Shown here piece by piece: positions 26,819 to 36,168 of a stretch of DNA of 64,000 nt (positions within the stretch are counted from its first letter, which is position 1; every line of letters begins with the position of its first letter). The position numbers were made by a program, and so were the translations under genes. This DNA is from Halobacillus campisalis (GTDB lineage Bacteria; Bacillota; Bacilli; Bacillales; Halobacillaceae): contig NZ_JAPVRC010000006.1 in the NCBI RefSeq assembly GCF_030345335.1, positions 124,001 through 188,000 of the forward strand, in the 5' to 3' direction. Under the pieces are notes generated by a model. That model was not told the DNA's origin. It made no database searches and was given only the letters and a program-made list of their open reading frames with translations.

Positions 26819-26910
26819 CCTTAAAGTCACACTATGTCTCGGAACTGAGTCTTCAACATAAGGAAGCTTATATGAATATCTACATGGAAATTTGACACAA
26901 CCTAAAAATA

Positions 26911-26935
26911 AAATAGCCGCTGAATGCGGCTATTT
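26911..26935 (-). terminator. metI-metC terminator
   Basis: AAATAGCCGC and GCGGCTATTT form a 10-bp stem with a 5-base loop, and the minus strand continues with TTATTTTTA. Confidence 0.85.
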
Positions 26936-26940
26936 ACATT

Positions 26941-28128
26941 TCAAACCGATTGGACACTAGATAAATTGTTTCTTGCTTTCACATAAGCTAATCCTGTTTC
27001 AAAATCCTTGATTAAATCGTCCGGATTTTCCAGCCCGACCGACAGCCTCAGCAATCCATCTGTAATTCCTCGCTTCAGTCTCTCTTTTTCCGGCATAGCG
27101 GCATGTGACATTTTTGCAGGGTAAGAAAGGATGGATTCTACAGCTCCAAGGCTGACTGCGAAGACTGGAAGCTCTATCTTTTGACTAAAAGATCTTACTT
27201 CCGCTTCATCTTTTAAACGGAAAGATAAAACTGCCCCTGATCCGCTTGATTGGTAAGCGTGTGTGGATGCACCTGGATGAGTACTGAAACCAGGATAATA
27301 AACTTCCTCAACCTGTGGGTGTCCGTGCAGGTACGTGGCTACCTTATAGGCAGACTCAGATGACTGTTTCAGTCGGCAGTCCAATGTTTTTAAGCCTCGC
27401 AGCACAAGCCAGCAATCATGGGCACCTAAAATTGAACCAAACGAATTTTGTAGAAATGATAGCTGCTCAGAAAGTTCAGGATGGTTTGTGACTGCTAATC
27501 CTGCTACAACATCACTGTGTCCTGCAATGAACTTCGTTGCACTGTGCAGAACCAGGTCAGCACCTAATTCAAGTGGACGTTGTAAAGCAGGGGTCATAAA
27601 CGTGTTGTCTACAAAAGTGAGGCACCCGTTGGCTTTCGCCAATTTACTTACCGCCTGGATATCCGTAATATTGAGGAGCGGATTTGAAGGAGTTTCGATA
27701 TACAACACTTTTGTATTAGGCTGAATAGCTGTAGCAACTTCATGAAGATCTGTCATATTGACGAATGTATGATCTATGCCGAATCTGTACAGAACATCAT
27801 GAATCATCCGAAAGGTCCCTCCGTACACATCTTCGGAAATAACGACGTGATCTTCTTTGGATAATAGCATAAACGAGGTAGAAATCGCTGCCATTCCAGA
27901 AGCGAATGCAAAACCACGGGAGCCACCTTCAAGCCCAGCAATTGTTTCTTCTAAAGCATCTCTTGTCGGGTTTCCTGACCGGCTGTAATCGTAAACGCCC
28001 GGGTTATCGAAATCGGCTTGGTGAAAAGTCGATGCTTGTTGAATAGGAACACTTACCGCGCCTGTTTGTGAATCAAACTTGTGATTGTTATGAAGCAGCC
28101 GTGTTTGAAATGAATGGGACTCAGTCAT
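26941..28128 (-). CDS. metC: Cystathionine beta-lyase MetC
   Basis: MetC is a PLP enzyme cleaving cystathionine to homocysteine, pyruvate and ammonia. The 395-residue protein shows YDYSRSGNPTR, the SATKFIAGHSDVVAG segment with the PLP lysine, and SLGAVESILSYPAKMSHAAM near the C-terminus. It overlaps the end of metI by 8 bases, so translation is coupled, and both genes are under the SAM riboswitch. MetC and MetI belong to one family; assignment rests on the gene order metI-metC of B. subtilis. Confidence 0.88.
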   Translation of the reverse strand: MTESHSFQTRLLHNNHKFDSQTGAVSVPIQQASTFHQADFDNPGVYDYSRSGNPTRDALEETIAGLEGGSRGFAFASGMAAISTSFMLLSKEDHVVISEDVYGGTFRMIHDVLYRFGIDHTFVNMTDLHEVATAIQPNTKVLYIETPSNPLLNITDIQAVSKLAKANGCLTFVDNTFMTPALQRPLELGADLVLHSATKFIAGHSDVVAGLAVTNHPELSEQLSFLQNSFGSILGAHDCWLVLRGLKTLDCRLKQSSESAYKVATYLHGHPQVEEVYYPGFSTHPGASTHAYQSSGSGAVLSFRLKDEAEVRSFSQKIELPVFAVSLGAVESILSYPAKMSHAAMPEKERLKRGITDGLLRLSVGLENPDDLIKDFETGLAYVKARNNLSSVQSV

Positions 28129-29245
28129 AATAAATCTCCTCCTTTTTTAAATAAGCGAGTGATTGTTCTAAATCCTGCTTTAAATCTTCAATGTGTTCGA
28201 TACCGACAGAGAACCTTAACAAACGGTTACAAACTCCGTAACGGTTTCGAGTTTCTTCGGGGATGTCCGCATGAGTCTGGGTACTTGGATACGTAATGAA
28301 ACTTTCTACGCCACCAAGGCTTTCAGCAAACGTAATTACGTTTAATTGCCGCAAGAGCGGGTCGATACAGTACTCAGACTGTAATCGGAAGGACAACATG
28401 CCGCCGCGGCCAGGGTAGAATACATCAGTTACCGCTTCATGATTCTGTAAATAATGAGCAAGTTCTTTTGCATTCTGTTCATGTTTTTCCATTCGTAAAG
28501 CTAATGTTTTCATTCCTCGCATCAATAGCCAGGAGTCGAACGGAGAGAGTACAGCTCCAGCTGTATTCTGAAAGTAGCCTAACTTTTCACATAAGCGTTC
28601 ATCTTTTGCTACCAGAGCCCCTGCCAGGACGTCATTGTGACCTCCTAAATATTTAGTGGCACTATGAATGACGATATCCGCCCCTTCTTTCAGTGGCTGC
28701 TGAAGAAGAGGGGTATATAAGGTATTATCCACAATGAAGTAGGCCCCATGTTTTTTAGCGATTTTTGAAATGGCTTTAAGATCAGCCGTATACATTAGTG
28801 GATTGGTTGGCGATTCAATGTAAATCGCTCGAGTTTGCCCTGTTATGTAGTTTTCTAGGTCATCAAGTTTTTGGCTGTCACAATATTTGAAGAGGATTCC
28901 GTAATGGTCGGTCAAATACTCGAATAAGCGGTAACTCCCACCGTATAAATCCTCGGAAACTACAATTTCATCTCCCGTTTTAAAAATGGAAAGAGCCGCT
29001 TGAATAGCCGCCATTCCAGAACTAAAAGCAAAGGCTGCTTTTCCATGTTCGAGTTCTGTTAAAGATTGTTCCAGCAAAGTGCGAGTAGGATTCCCTGTTC
29101 TCGTGTAATCATACCCGGTGGATTCTCCAACCCCAGGATGTTGATAAGCCGTGGAAAAATGGAGGGGAGCGTTAATTGATCCAGTTACATCTCCATTATT
29201 CTTCCCTGTATGAACTAGTTGGGTTTCGGTTTTTTTTTGAGTCAT
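28121..29245 (-). CDS. metI: Cystathionine gamma-synthase / O-acylhomoserine thiol-lyase MetI
   Basis: MetI condenses an activated homoserine with cysteine (or sulfide) in methionine synthesis. The 374-residue PLP enzyme has YDYTRTGNPTR, SATKYLGGHNDVLAG with the PLP lysine, and SLGGVESFITYPSTQTHADIP. The ATG at 29245 follows AAAGGGGA. It is the first gene behind the SAM-I riboswitch, followed with overlap by metC, as in B. subtilis. Confidence 0.9.
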   Translation of the reverse strand: MTQKKTETQLVHTGKNNGDVTGSINAPLHFSTAYQHPGVGESTGYDYTRTGNPTRTLLEQSLTELEHGKAAFAFSSGMAAIQAALSIFKTGDEIVVSEDLYGGSYRLFEYLTDHYGILFKYCDSQKLDDLENYITGQTRAIYIESPTNPLMYTADLKAISKIAKKHGAYFIVDNTLYTPLLQQPLKEGADIVIHSATKYLGGHNDVLAGALVAKDERLCEKLGYFQNTAGAVLSPFDSWLLMRGMKTLALRMEKHEQNAKELAHYLQNHEAVTDVFYPGRGGMLSFRLQSEYCIDPLLRQLNVITFAESLGGVESFITYPSTQTHADIPEETRNRYGVCNRLLRFSVGIEHIEDLKQDLEQSLAYLKKEEIYYD

Positions 29246-29275
29246 TAGGATTCCCCTTTAAAACAAATTTAGATA

Positions 29276-29316
29276 TCAAAAAAAGTCTCCCTCATAAGAA
29301 GAAGACTTTTGCGCTT
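29276..29316 (-). terminator. Riboswitch expression platform terminator
   Basis: On the minus strand AAAGTCTTC pairs with GGGAGACTTT followed by T7. Part of its left arm (TCTTCTTCTTAT) can instead pair with ATAAGAAGAAGA at the 3' edge of the aptamer, a 12-bp antiterminator. Confidence 0.85.
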
Positions 29317-29327
29317 TATTAGCTCTT

Positions 29328-29447
29328 CTTCTTATCTTCCAAACCACAATCGATCATTCGGTTTGCTGGAGTTAGCACCTTGCTGGTTGAACCAGTGGTT
29401 GCTGAGGCTTCGACGGGCCAGTCCCTCTGCCTCTCTTGATAAGAGAT
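29328..29447 (-). promoter_or_regulatory. SAM-I (S-box) riboswitch
   Basis: The minus strand carries the S-box consensus in order: CTTATCAAGAGAGGCAGAGG, GACTGGCCC, GAAGCCTCAGCAACC, GGTGCTAACTCCAGCA and TGGTTTGGAAGATAAG. The closing stem P1 pairs CTTATC with GATAAG. SAM binding would stabilise P1, release the terminator at 29276-29316 and switch off metI-metC. Confidence 0.97.
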
Positions 29448-29474
29448 TTAATATTTATAAAATTCTTTCATCCT

Positions 29475-29503
29475 AATGTACACTACTGGAAATGTTTTGA
29501 CAA
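29475..29503 (-). promoter_or_regulatory. Promoter of the metI-metC transcript
   Basis: On the minus strand TTGTCA, 17 bases and TACATT place the transcription start about 20 bases before the S-box aptamer. Confidence 0.6.
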
Positions 29504-29601
29504 GGGCAAGAAAGGAATTAAATTTTATTTTAAATTGAAAAGGGTTTAGACGCCTATATCTAGAATGGAGTTAAATAACTGATTAAAGGAGTTTTTTACA
29601 T

Positions 29602-30474
29602 ATGTATGTTGAATTAGTTGTAAATAGTCAAGCGACTTTAGGAGAAGGTCCATGCTGGGATCGCCATGCAGATGTATTTTATTGGGTTGATATTTTGGAA
29701 AAAAGGATCGGAAAGTACGTTCCAGAAACAAGAGAAATTGAATATATTCAGCTCGACAGCTACGTAGGAGCGGTTGTGCCCCGGGAGCAAGGAGGCTTGG
29801 TTGTCGCCTTACAGAAAGGTTTCTATTATCTCAATTGGGAAAAAGAATCTTTGGCACCTATTGCCGATCCAGAGAATCATCTCCCTATGAACAGGTTCAA
29901 CGATGGAAAATGCGATCCAGCCGGACGTTTTTGGGCAGGAACGATGGATCTGGCGGAGGAGTCCACGACAGGGGCCCTGTATTGTCTTCAAAAAGATTTA
30001 AAAGTAGAGAAAAAAATTGATAATGTGGGGATTTCAAATGGGTTAGCTTGGTCTCCAGATCAACGTTTCATGTATTTTATAGACACTCCGACAGGGAAAG
30101 TTTTTCAATATGAATATGAGGTAAATACAGGTGAAATTACAAATCCAGAAGTAGCGGTTCAGTTCCCGGAAGGAATCGGTCATCCGGATGGTATGACGAT
30201 TGATGAGGAAGGTATGTTGTGGATTGCACACTTTGCCGGCTATGGAGTATCCCGTTGGAACCCTCATACAGGTGAACAGCTTGATTTTATCGAAATTCCA
30301 GCAGTTAACGTCACTTCGTGCACTTTTGGAGGAGAGAATTTAGACGAATTATACGTTACGACAGCCAGGAAAGGGATGTCAGAAGAGGATTTAGAAAGAT
30401 ACCCCAAGGCAGGAGGAGTTTTTAAAGTGAAAACAGGAATCAAGGGAAGTCCTTGTTACAGCTTTAAAGGATGA
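29602..30474 (+). CDS. SMP-30/gluconolactonase family protein
   Basis: The 290-residue protein is a six-bladed beta-propeller of the SMP-30/LRE family: GEGPCWD near residue 13 with the metal-binding Glu, NRFNDGKCDPAGRFWAGTM, SNGLAWSPD, and GHPDGMTIDEEGMLWIA with the metal-binding Asp. These proteins hydrolyse sugar lactones, with the substrate not predictable from sequence. AAAGGAG precedes the ATG. No sugar-metabolism neighbours are present. Confidence 0.88.
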   Translation: MYVELVVNSQATLGEGPCWDRHADVFYWVDILEKRIGKYVPETREIEYIQLDSYVGAVVPREQGGLVVALQKGFYYLNWEKESLAPIADPENHLPMNRFNDGKCDPAGRFWAGTMDLAEESTTGALYCLQKDLKVEKKIDNVGISNGLAWSPDQRFMYFIDTPTGKVFQYEYEVNTGEITNPEVAVQFPEGIGHPDGMTIDEEGMLWIAHFAGYGVSRWNPHTGEQLDFIEIPAVNVTSCTFGGENLDELYVTTARKGMSEEDLERYPKAGGVFKVKTGIKGSPCYSFKG

Positions 30475-30663
30475 ATAAGTTTAGCTGCGAACATTCTAAG
30501 GAGAAAGAAATTTGATTTAGAATTAAAAATTGGGCCAATTCGACTGAATTATATTTAATTTTCATATCCTTCAGTAGTGAACTATGAATTTTAAAGGTCT
30601 GCGGTCTGCTAATACGATGCTGACGCTCATAGTGTATACTTGCTGATGAATTTATATATTTGA

Positions 30664-30700
30664 AAGATGCTTGAATCCGAGTGAATTCAAGCATCTTTTT
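30664..30700 (+). terminator. Intrinsic terminator
   Basis: GATGCTTGAAT and ATTCAAGCATC form an 11-bp stem with a T5 tail, about 190 bp after the SMP-30 gene. Confidence 0.85.
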
Positions 30701-31350
30701 ATTTGCATATTTTTGCACGTATGTGTATTACGAGTTTTATAGAAATATATGAGAAATTGATTTTTATAACTTGTGAATAAGTATGCTTTTCTTCTATATA
30801 AATATCACTTTCTTCCTTATTAATATAACAAAAATATATCACCATTTAATCAATAGCATATCTATGAATTTACCTACTTCAACTATTTCTGGTTTTTTCA
30901 ATAATTAGAGAAGATTCATAAGCTGATCATTATTCATCCACTGCTGATGATTATTTATGCGAATCATACCCTATTAATTATAGAGGAAACTATTAAGTAG
31001 TCTTTGATGATTTTAACTATTTTGTAACGGATCTATAGAGGGATTATAAAAAAAAGTAAAACTTGAGCCCTTAACTGTGCAATATTTTGCAGGTGTATTA
31101 TTGTTCTTATCAATAGAATTATTTAATATATCTTAAATAGTACGTGAAGCGCTAGTTATACTAGACAGATTGTTCGACCTTTATTTATTCATCCTAGTAA
31201 ACAAAGACTTATTACAGGATAATCTCCAGGAGGTGAAATACGCTTATAAAAGGTGATAATCAGCTTTATTGCAACATTAGTCCTTCATTTTTCAGATAAA
31301 AAAGAAAAAAAGAAATTATGTGAAAAGGGCTTGAGAACAAGTGTAGCCTG
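30701..31350. other. AT-rich intergenic region, nothing recognised
   Basis: About 650 bp with stop codons in all frames and no SD-preceded start giving more than a few codons. No repeat family member is seen. One AGGAGGTGAAATACGC at 31230 is followed by no ATG, GTG or TTG at useful distance, and the frame closes quickly. Confidence 0.6.
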
Positions 31351-31351
31351 A

Positions 31352-31366
31352 ATGAAAACGCTTTCT
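31352..31366 (+). promoter_or_regulatory. CcpA cre site upstream of ilvE
   Basis: ATGAAAACGCTTTCT fits the cre consensus WTGNAANCGNWNNCW at every fixed position. Its centre lies about 90 bases before the predicted transcription start, the distance at which CcpA activates ilv-leu in B. subtilis. Activation rather than repression is inferred from that precedent. Confidence 0.75.
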
Positions 31367-31413
31367 AAATTTATTCAATAATCTAATTAGTCAGAAAACT
31401 TATTGAAAACCTG

Positions 31414-31442
31414 TTGACCTTTTCCCGGAATGGGTTTAAAGT
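31414..31442 (+). promoter_or_regulatory. Promoter of the ilvE-ilv-leu operon
   Basis: TTGACC, a 17-base spacer and TAAAGT. A weak CodY-like sequence ATTAGTCAGAAAACT (31386-31400, 11 of 15 matches to the consensus) lies just upstream. Confidence 0.65.
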
Positions 31443-31449
31443 AGTCCTC

Positions 31450-31590
31450 AATCAACTATAACGCATCCCAAAAACCAATGGCCGCGCAAGTTGATTCATG
31501 TGGAAAGATCGACCTTTTGACCCTTTGGTGCAGGAGTGCATGCCTGCACCGGGTCACCCAAACTTTAATATGTATATTAGACAAATCTAA
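31450..31590 (+). promoter_or_regulatory. Structured ilvE leader with possible 30-codon ORF
   Basis: AATCAACT (about 31450) can pair with AGTTGATT (31489-31496). Downstream, GACCC and GGTGCAGG pair with CCTGCACC and GGGTC to form a long hairpin with a 3-base bulge and 8-base loop. An ATG at 31498 opens 30 codons across this hairpin and ends TAA 31590, 20 bases before ilvE; it has no SD. T-box motifs are absent here. Function unknown. Confidence 0.45.
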
Positions 31591-31609
31591 AAAGAAAGGA
31601 GTGCTTTTA

Positions 31610-32515
31610 ATGAGCAACCAGTGGATTTATTTAAGCGGAGAATACGTTGATAAAAATGAGGCTGTTGTAAGCGTCTATGACCATGGTTTCCTTTATGGAG
31701 ATGGTGTGTTCGAAGGCATTCGTGTTTACGAAGGCAACATCTACAAATTAGACGAACATTTGAAACGCCTCTTTGATTCAGCGAAATCAATCATGCTTCA
31801 CATTCCATACGAAAAGGAGGAATTGGAGCAGATTATTGCAGAGACTGTCCGCAAAAATAAGCTGGAAACAGCCTACATCAGGGTTGTCGTCTCGAGAGGG
31901 ACCGGAAATCTTGGTCTTGACCCAGCGAGCTGTTCAAATCCTCGAGTGGTTGTCATTGCTGAAGCACTTGCTTTATTTCCTAAAGAATTATATGAACGTG
32001 GTGTCCGACTTGCATCTGTATCAAGCAGAAGAAACCGGCCGGATGTTTTACCACCTCAAGTTAAATCCTTAAACTATTTAAATAATATCTTAGTGAAAAT
32101 GGAAGCAAATCAAGCAGGCGTAGATGAGGCACTTATGTTAAATGATCAAGGATATGTGACAGAAGGATCAGCAGACAATATTTTTATTGTGAAAAACGGA
32201 ACGATTTATACACCGCCTGTTTATTTAGGTGCTCTTGAAGGAATCACCCGAAATGCAATAATTGACCTTGCAGAGGAGCATGGCTATAAGGTGAAACAGG
32301 AACCATTCACAAGACATGATGTCTATGTAGCTGATGAAGTATTTTTAACAGGTACAGCAGCAGAAGTTATCGCTGTAGTAGAAGTGGATCAACGTAAAGT
32401 TGGAGACGGATCACCTGGAGCTGTGACTAACCATCTATTATCAGAATTCAGAAAAGTAACAACTACCGATGGACATCAGGTCTATCCATCTAAAGAAAAA
32501 GCACAAGTCAGCTAA
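31610..32515 (+). CDS. ilvE: Branched-chain amino acid aminotransferase IlvE
   Basis: IlvE makes valine, leucine and isoleucine from their keto acids. This 301-residue class IV aminotransferase has YDHGFLYGDGVFEGIRVYEGN, VSRGTGNLGLDP, the lysine in QVKSLNYLNNILVKMEA, and YVTEGSADNIFIVK. ATG 31610 follows GAAAGGAGTG; the longer frame to 31478 is a leader without similarity. It is the first gene of the operon, placed ahead of the T-box that precedes ilvB, so it may escape tRNA control when the T-box terminates. Confidence 0.93.
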   Translation: MSNQWIYLSGEYVDKNEAVVSVYDHGFLYGDGVFEGIRVYEGNIYKLDEHLKRLFDSAKSIMLHIPYEKEELEQIIAETVRKNKLETAYIRVVVSRGTGNLGLDPASCSNPRVVVIAEALALFPKELYERGVRLASVSSRRNRPDVLPPQVKSLNYLNNILVKMEANQAGVDEALMLNDQGYVTEGSADNIFIVKNGTIYTPPVYLGALEGITRNAIIDLAEEHGYKVKQEPFTRHDVYVADEVFLTGTAAEVIAVVEVDQRKVGDGSPGAVTNHLLSEFRKVTTTDGHQVYPSKEKAQVS

Positions 32516-32534
32516 TTATAATTTTATAAAATTA

Positions 32535-32850
32535 ACTCGAAGACAGGAATAAAGGAATAAGATCAGGCTTTTACAGAGAGCCGGGGTTGCTGGAAGCCCG
32601 GAATTGCCGCTTATTTCCGACATCATCCTTGAGTGTCCCGACTGAACGCGATAGCTAGTAGGTGGGATCAGGTGTACCAAAGCACCTGTTATCAAAACGT
32701 GAGCTTGATTTAATAGAGCTCCAAGAGGCGTACGAAATGTACGTAAATGAGGGTGGTACCGTGGAAGATCCAAGACCTTTTCGCCCCTCCTTTCTTTCTA
32801 CAAGTATCTTTTTTTGTAGAGGAATTGAGGACGAAAAGGTCTTTTTATAT
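32535..32850 (+). promoter_or_regulatory. T-box leader before ilvB, candidate Ile specifier
   Basis: Stem I begins with AAGGAATAAGATCAGG and CAGAGAGCCGGGG...GAAGCCCGG. ATC at 32622-32624 followed by ATCCTTGAG sits where the specifier codon sits in other T-boxes, which would read tRNA-Ile. A stem III hairpin CAGGTG...CACCTG follows. The T-box GAGGGTGGTACCGTGG is at 32749-32764. The terminator AAGACCTTTTCG...CGAAAAGGTCTTTTT spans 32771-32848. Uncharged tRNA would let transcription continue into ilvB and beyond. Confidence 0.95.
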
Positions 32851-32878
32851 TTAAGTGAAACATAGGAGGGATTAAAAA

Positions 32879-34594
32879 ATGAAGGCTGAAGCAACTCGAA
32901 AGGTGAATTCAGCACCTCGTACAGGTGCAGATTTGTTGGTAGATTCATTGATTGAACAGGGTGTTGATACTTTATTCGGATACCCAGGAGGAGCGGTTCT
33001 CCCGATTTATGACGCAATCTATCGTGCTGAGGGATCCTTTGACCATGTATTGCCGCGTCACGAGCAAGGTGCTATTCATGCAGCGGAAGGTTACGCGAGA
33101 GTTTCTGGTCGACCTGGTGTGGTCATCGGTACATCAGGTCCTGGAGCTACAAACTTAATTACAGGCATTGCCGATGCGATGATGGATTCCCTGCCGGTCG
33201 TTATTTTTACAGGTCAGGTGGCTAAAGGAGTTATTGGTACTGACGCTTTTCAGGAGTCAGATGTGATGGGGATCACTACTCCAATCACTAAGCATAATTA
33301 CCAAGTGCAACAGATTGAAGAGCTGCCTCGAGTTGTGAAGGAAGCTTTTCATATAGCAACGACAGGAAGACCTGGTCCGGTAGTTGTAGATATTCCCAAA
33401 GATATTTCGTCCACCGTTCATGAGGCAGAAGTAGATTCCACTTTCCACTTGCCTGGATACCAGCCGAATGTTCGCCCGAATCCAATACAGATTAATAAAC
33501 TGCATGAAGCTATTCTACAGTCGAAGAAACCAGTAATATTGTCTGGTGCAGGAGTCATACATTCGAAAGGTTCGGAAGATTTGGCGAGTTTCGCTAAAAA
33601 TTATAATATCCCGGTAGTTACTACACTGCTTGGCCTGGGAGGTTTCTCAGGGAGTGACAAACTTTCTCTCGGGATGGGCGGTATGCATGGAACGTATTCC
33701 GCGAACATGGCACTTTACGAATGTGACTTGTTAATTAATATCGGAGCGCGGTTCGATGATCGTTTGACGGGTAACCTGGAGCACTTTGCACCTAATGCGA
33801 AAGTGGCTCATATCGATATTGACCCAGCTGAAATCGGCAAAAACGTTCCGACTTCCCTACCGATCGTGTCGGATGCGAAAGCAGCGCTTCAAGCACTGAA
33901 TAATCGAACTGTTTCTCAGTTGGATCATAAAGACTGGATAGAAAAAACTAGTTCTAATAAGAGTGAGTATCCGCTTTGGCACGATGATTATGAGGATAAG
34001 ATATCGCCACAATGGTTAATGAAAAAAATCCATGCCTATACTCAAGGAGAGTCAATCGTAACTACTGACGTAGGGCAGCACCAAATGTGGGCGGCTCAGT
34101 ACTACAGTTTCCATCAGCCGAACAAATGGGTTACTTCAGGTGGTTTAGGTACGATGGGCTTCGGTTTTCCTGCCGCCATCGGTGCCCAATTAGCTGAGCC
34201 AGAAGCGAGCGTGGTAGCGGTCGTCGGAGATGGTGGATTCCAAATGACGATGCAGGAACTGTCTCTTTTACAGGAGAGGAAAATTCCAGTCAAAATCGTT
34301 ATTGTTAATAATGAAGCACTAGGTATGGTAAGACAATGGCAGGAAAAATTCTACGAGGGACGTTATTCTCATTCGCTCGCCCAATCACAACCTGATTTTG
34401 TTAAGTTGGCAGAGAGTTATGAGATACAAGGCTATAAGTTGGAAACAAAAGAAGATTTGGAGAAAGTACTGCCTGAGGTATTGAATGATCCGAACCCAGC
34501 CGTTATAGATTGCCGTGTCATGCAAATGGAAAATGTTTATCCGATGATTGCTCCCGGCAAAGGACTTCATGAAATGATAGGGGTGACACGATGA
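32879..34594 (+). CDS. ilvB: Acetolactate synthase large subunit IlvB
   Basis: The 571-residue ThDP enzyme joins pyruvate with pyruvate or 2-oxobutyrate. It has [14 protein letters not shown], the catalytic Glu in [25 protein letters not shown], the FAD-domain [14 protein letters not shown], and the ThDP-Mg motif [29 protein letters not shown] in parts. AGGAGGG precedes the ATG. First gene after the T-box; overlaps ilvN by four bases. Confidence 0.97.
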   Translation: MKAEATRKVNSAPRTGADLLVDSLIEQGVDTLFGYPGGAVLPIYDAIYRAEGSFDHVLPRHEQGAIHAAEGYARVSGRPGVVIGTSGPGATNLITGIADAMMDSLPVVIFTGQVAKGVIGTDAFQESDVMGITTPITKHNYQVQQIEELPRVVKEAFHIATTGRPGPVVVDIPKDISSTVHEAEVDSTFHLPGYQPNVRPNPIQINKLHEAILQSKKPVILSGAGVIHSKGSEDLASFAKNYNIPVVTTLLGLGGFSGSDKLSLGMGGMHGTYSANMALYECDLLINIGARFDDRLTGNLEHFAPNAKVAHIDIDPAEIGKNVPTSLPIVSDAKAALQALNNRTVSQLDHKDWIEKTSSNKSEYPLWHDDYEDKISPQWLMKKIHAYTQGESIVTTDVGQHQMWAAQYYSFHQPNKWVTSGGLGTMGFGFPAAIGAQLAEPEASVVAVVGDGGFQMTMQELSLLQERKIPVKIVIVNNEALGMVRQWQEKFYEGRYSHSLAQSQPDFVKLAESYEIQGYKLETKEDLEKVLPEVLNDPNPAVIDCRVMQMENVYPMIAPGKGLHEMIGVTR

Positions 34595-35112
34595 AACGAA
34601 TTGTAACAGCGATCGTTCACAACCGGAGTGGTGTTTTGAACCGGGTGACGGGACTGCTGTCGAAGCGGCAGTTTAATATCGAAAGTATTTCCGTTGGGAG
34701 AACAGAGACGGAAGGTGTATCAAAAATGACGTTCGTCGTGGAAGTTGAAGATGAACGGAAGTTGGAACAGCTGACGAAACAGCTCAATAAACAGATTGAT
34801 GTATTGAAAGTTTCCGATATTACTGATAAAGCGATTGTAGCTAGAGAGCTGGCAATGGTGAAAGTTATCAGCAACCCACAAATACGCAGCGAGATCCAAA
34901 GTATTATTGAACCGTTCAGGGCAACCGTAATTGATGTAAGCCGTGAAAGCATGACGGTTCAAGTTACTGGAAATTCAGACAAAGTTGATGCTTTGATCGA
35001 TCTTCTAAGACCTTATGGAATCAAAGAACTTGCAAGGACGGGGTTAACTGCCTTCACAAGAGGGCACCAACCTCAAGTAGCAGAAATCAAATCATATTCA
35101 TTACTAAAATAA
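34591..35112 (+). CDS. ilvN: Acetolactate synthase regulatory subunit IlvN/IlvH
   Basis: The 173-residue protein starts with an ACT domain ([28 protein letters not shown]) that binds valine for feedback control, and has the typical C-terminal half with [24 protein letters not shown] overlap with ilvB couples the two subunits. Called ilvH in B. subtilis. Confidence 0.95.
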   Translation: MKRIVTAIVHNRSGVLNRVTGLLSKRQFNIESISVGRTETEGVSKMTFVVEVEDERKLEQLTKQLNKQIDVLKVSDITDKAIVARELAMVKVISNPQIRSEIQSIIEPFRATVIDVSRESMTVQVTGNSDKVDALIDLLRPYGIKELARTGLTAFTRGHQPQVAEIKSYSLLK

Positions 35113-35136
35113 CTCACATTTGAAAGGAAGATTATA

Positions 35137-36168
35137 ATGGCTAAAGTTTATTATCACAATGATATCCAAGATGAGGTACTAAAAAACAAAAAAGTTTCAG
35201 TTGTAGGTTACGGTTCACAGGGTCATGCGCACGCACAGAACTTGAAGGAAAGCGGCTATAATGTCGTGGTAGGACTAAGAAAAGGGAAGTCCTGGGATAA
35301 AGCTGAAGAAGACGGACTTGAAGTTAAAAGTGTAGCGGAAGCTGTTGCAGAATCTGATGTAGTGATGGTTCTTCTTCCAGACGAACATCAGCCTAAAGTT
35401 TTCGAAGAGGAAATCAAACCGAATCTGAAGGATGGAGCTGCTTTAGCTTTTGCTCACGGGTTTAATGTTCATTTCAACCAGGTTGTACCTCCGAGCAATG
35501 TCGATGTTTTCCTTGTTGCTCCTAAAGGTCCAGGTCATCTTGTACGCCGTACATTTGAAGAGGGTGCAGGTGTTCCCGCTTTATTCGGAGTTGAGCAGGA
35601 TGTAACTGGTGAAGCTCGTGAAGTAGCTTTAGCTTATGCTAAAGGAATCGGAGGAGGACGCGCAGGAGTTCTTGAAACGTCTTTCCAAGAAGAAACAGAA
35701 ACGGATCTATTTGGGGAGCAGGCTGTACTTTGCGGCGGGCTGTCAAGCCTTGTAAAAGCAGGATTTGAAACACTTACTGAAGCTGGATATCAGCCTGAAG
35801 TTGCTTACTTCGAATGTATGCACGAACTGAAATTGATCGTTGACCTTATGTACGAAGGCGGACTTGAAGGCATGCGTTATTCTATCTCCGATACAGCGCA
35901 ATGGGGTGATTTCGTATCCGGACCGCGCGTTATCAATGAAGATACTAAAGCTCGTATGAAAGATGTGCTATCCGATATCCAAACTGGTAAATTCGCAAAA
36001 GGCTGGATCATTGAAAACCAAGTGAACCGTCCTGAATTCAACGCGACAAATGCTTTAGAAAACAATCATCAAATTGAGAAGGTGGGTAAAGAATTACGCG
36101 AATTAATGCCTTTTGTTAAGAAACCTCAATCAAAAGAAAAGGATGTGGTCTCCCATGGCTCGCGTTAA
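35137..36168 (+). CDS. ilvC: Ketol-acid reductoisomerase IlvC
   Basis: The class I enzyme (343 residues) isomerises and reduces acetolactate. It shows [17 protein letters not shown], the NADPH loop [20 protein letters not shown], and metal-binding acids in [12 protein letters not shown] and [26 protein letters not shown] precedes the ATG. It overlaps leuA by 14 bases. Confidence 0.97.
   Translation: MAKVYYHNDIQDEVLKNKKVSVVGYGSQGHAHAQNLKESGYNVVVGLRKGKSWDKAEEDGLEVKSVAEAVAESDVVMVLLPDEHQPKVFEEEIKPNLKDGAALAFAHGFNVHFNQVVPPSNVDVFLVAPKGPGHLVRRTFEEGAGVPALFGVEQDVTGEAREVALAYAKGIGGGRAGVLETSFQEETETDLFGEQAVLCGGLSSLVKAGFETLTEAGYQPEVAYFECMHELKLIVDLMYEGGLEGMRYSISDTAQWGDFVSGPRVINEDTKARMKDVLSDIQTGKFAKGWIIENQVNRPEFNATNALENNHQIEKVGKELRELMPFVKKPQSKEKDVVSHGSR

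Larger units (their letters stand above)
25816..26900. repeat. Composite MITE-like repeat region, locus D (about 1.1 kb)
   Basis: No gene is visible in this stretch. It starts with ACTATATGGCAGGATAGTGG, homologous to the inner part of locus B, and ends with TCTTCAACATAAGGAAGCTT and CATGGAAATTTGAC, the right end shared by loci A, C and F. Inside are CGCTTTCCGTGGGAGTG with CTCTCATCCCACC, two copies of a 160-bp repeat (26111-26268 and 26371-26531) and a GC-rich palindromic unit (26706-26818). It looks like several elements inserted into one another. Confidence 0.7.

Noticed and set aside
31478-31609. N-terminal extension of ilvE
   Set aside because: The 44 extra residues are not similar to aminotransferases, and GAAAGGAGTG clearly marks ATG 31610.
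34617-34962. Minus-strand open frames inside ilvN and other ilv-leu genes
   Set aside because: Shadows of well-conserved plus-strand genes; no SD or family similarity.
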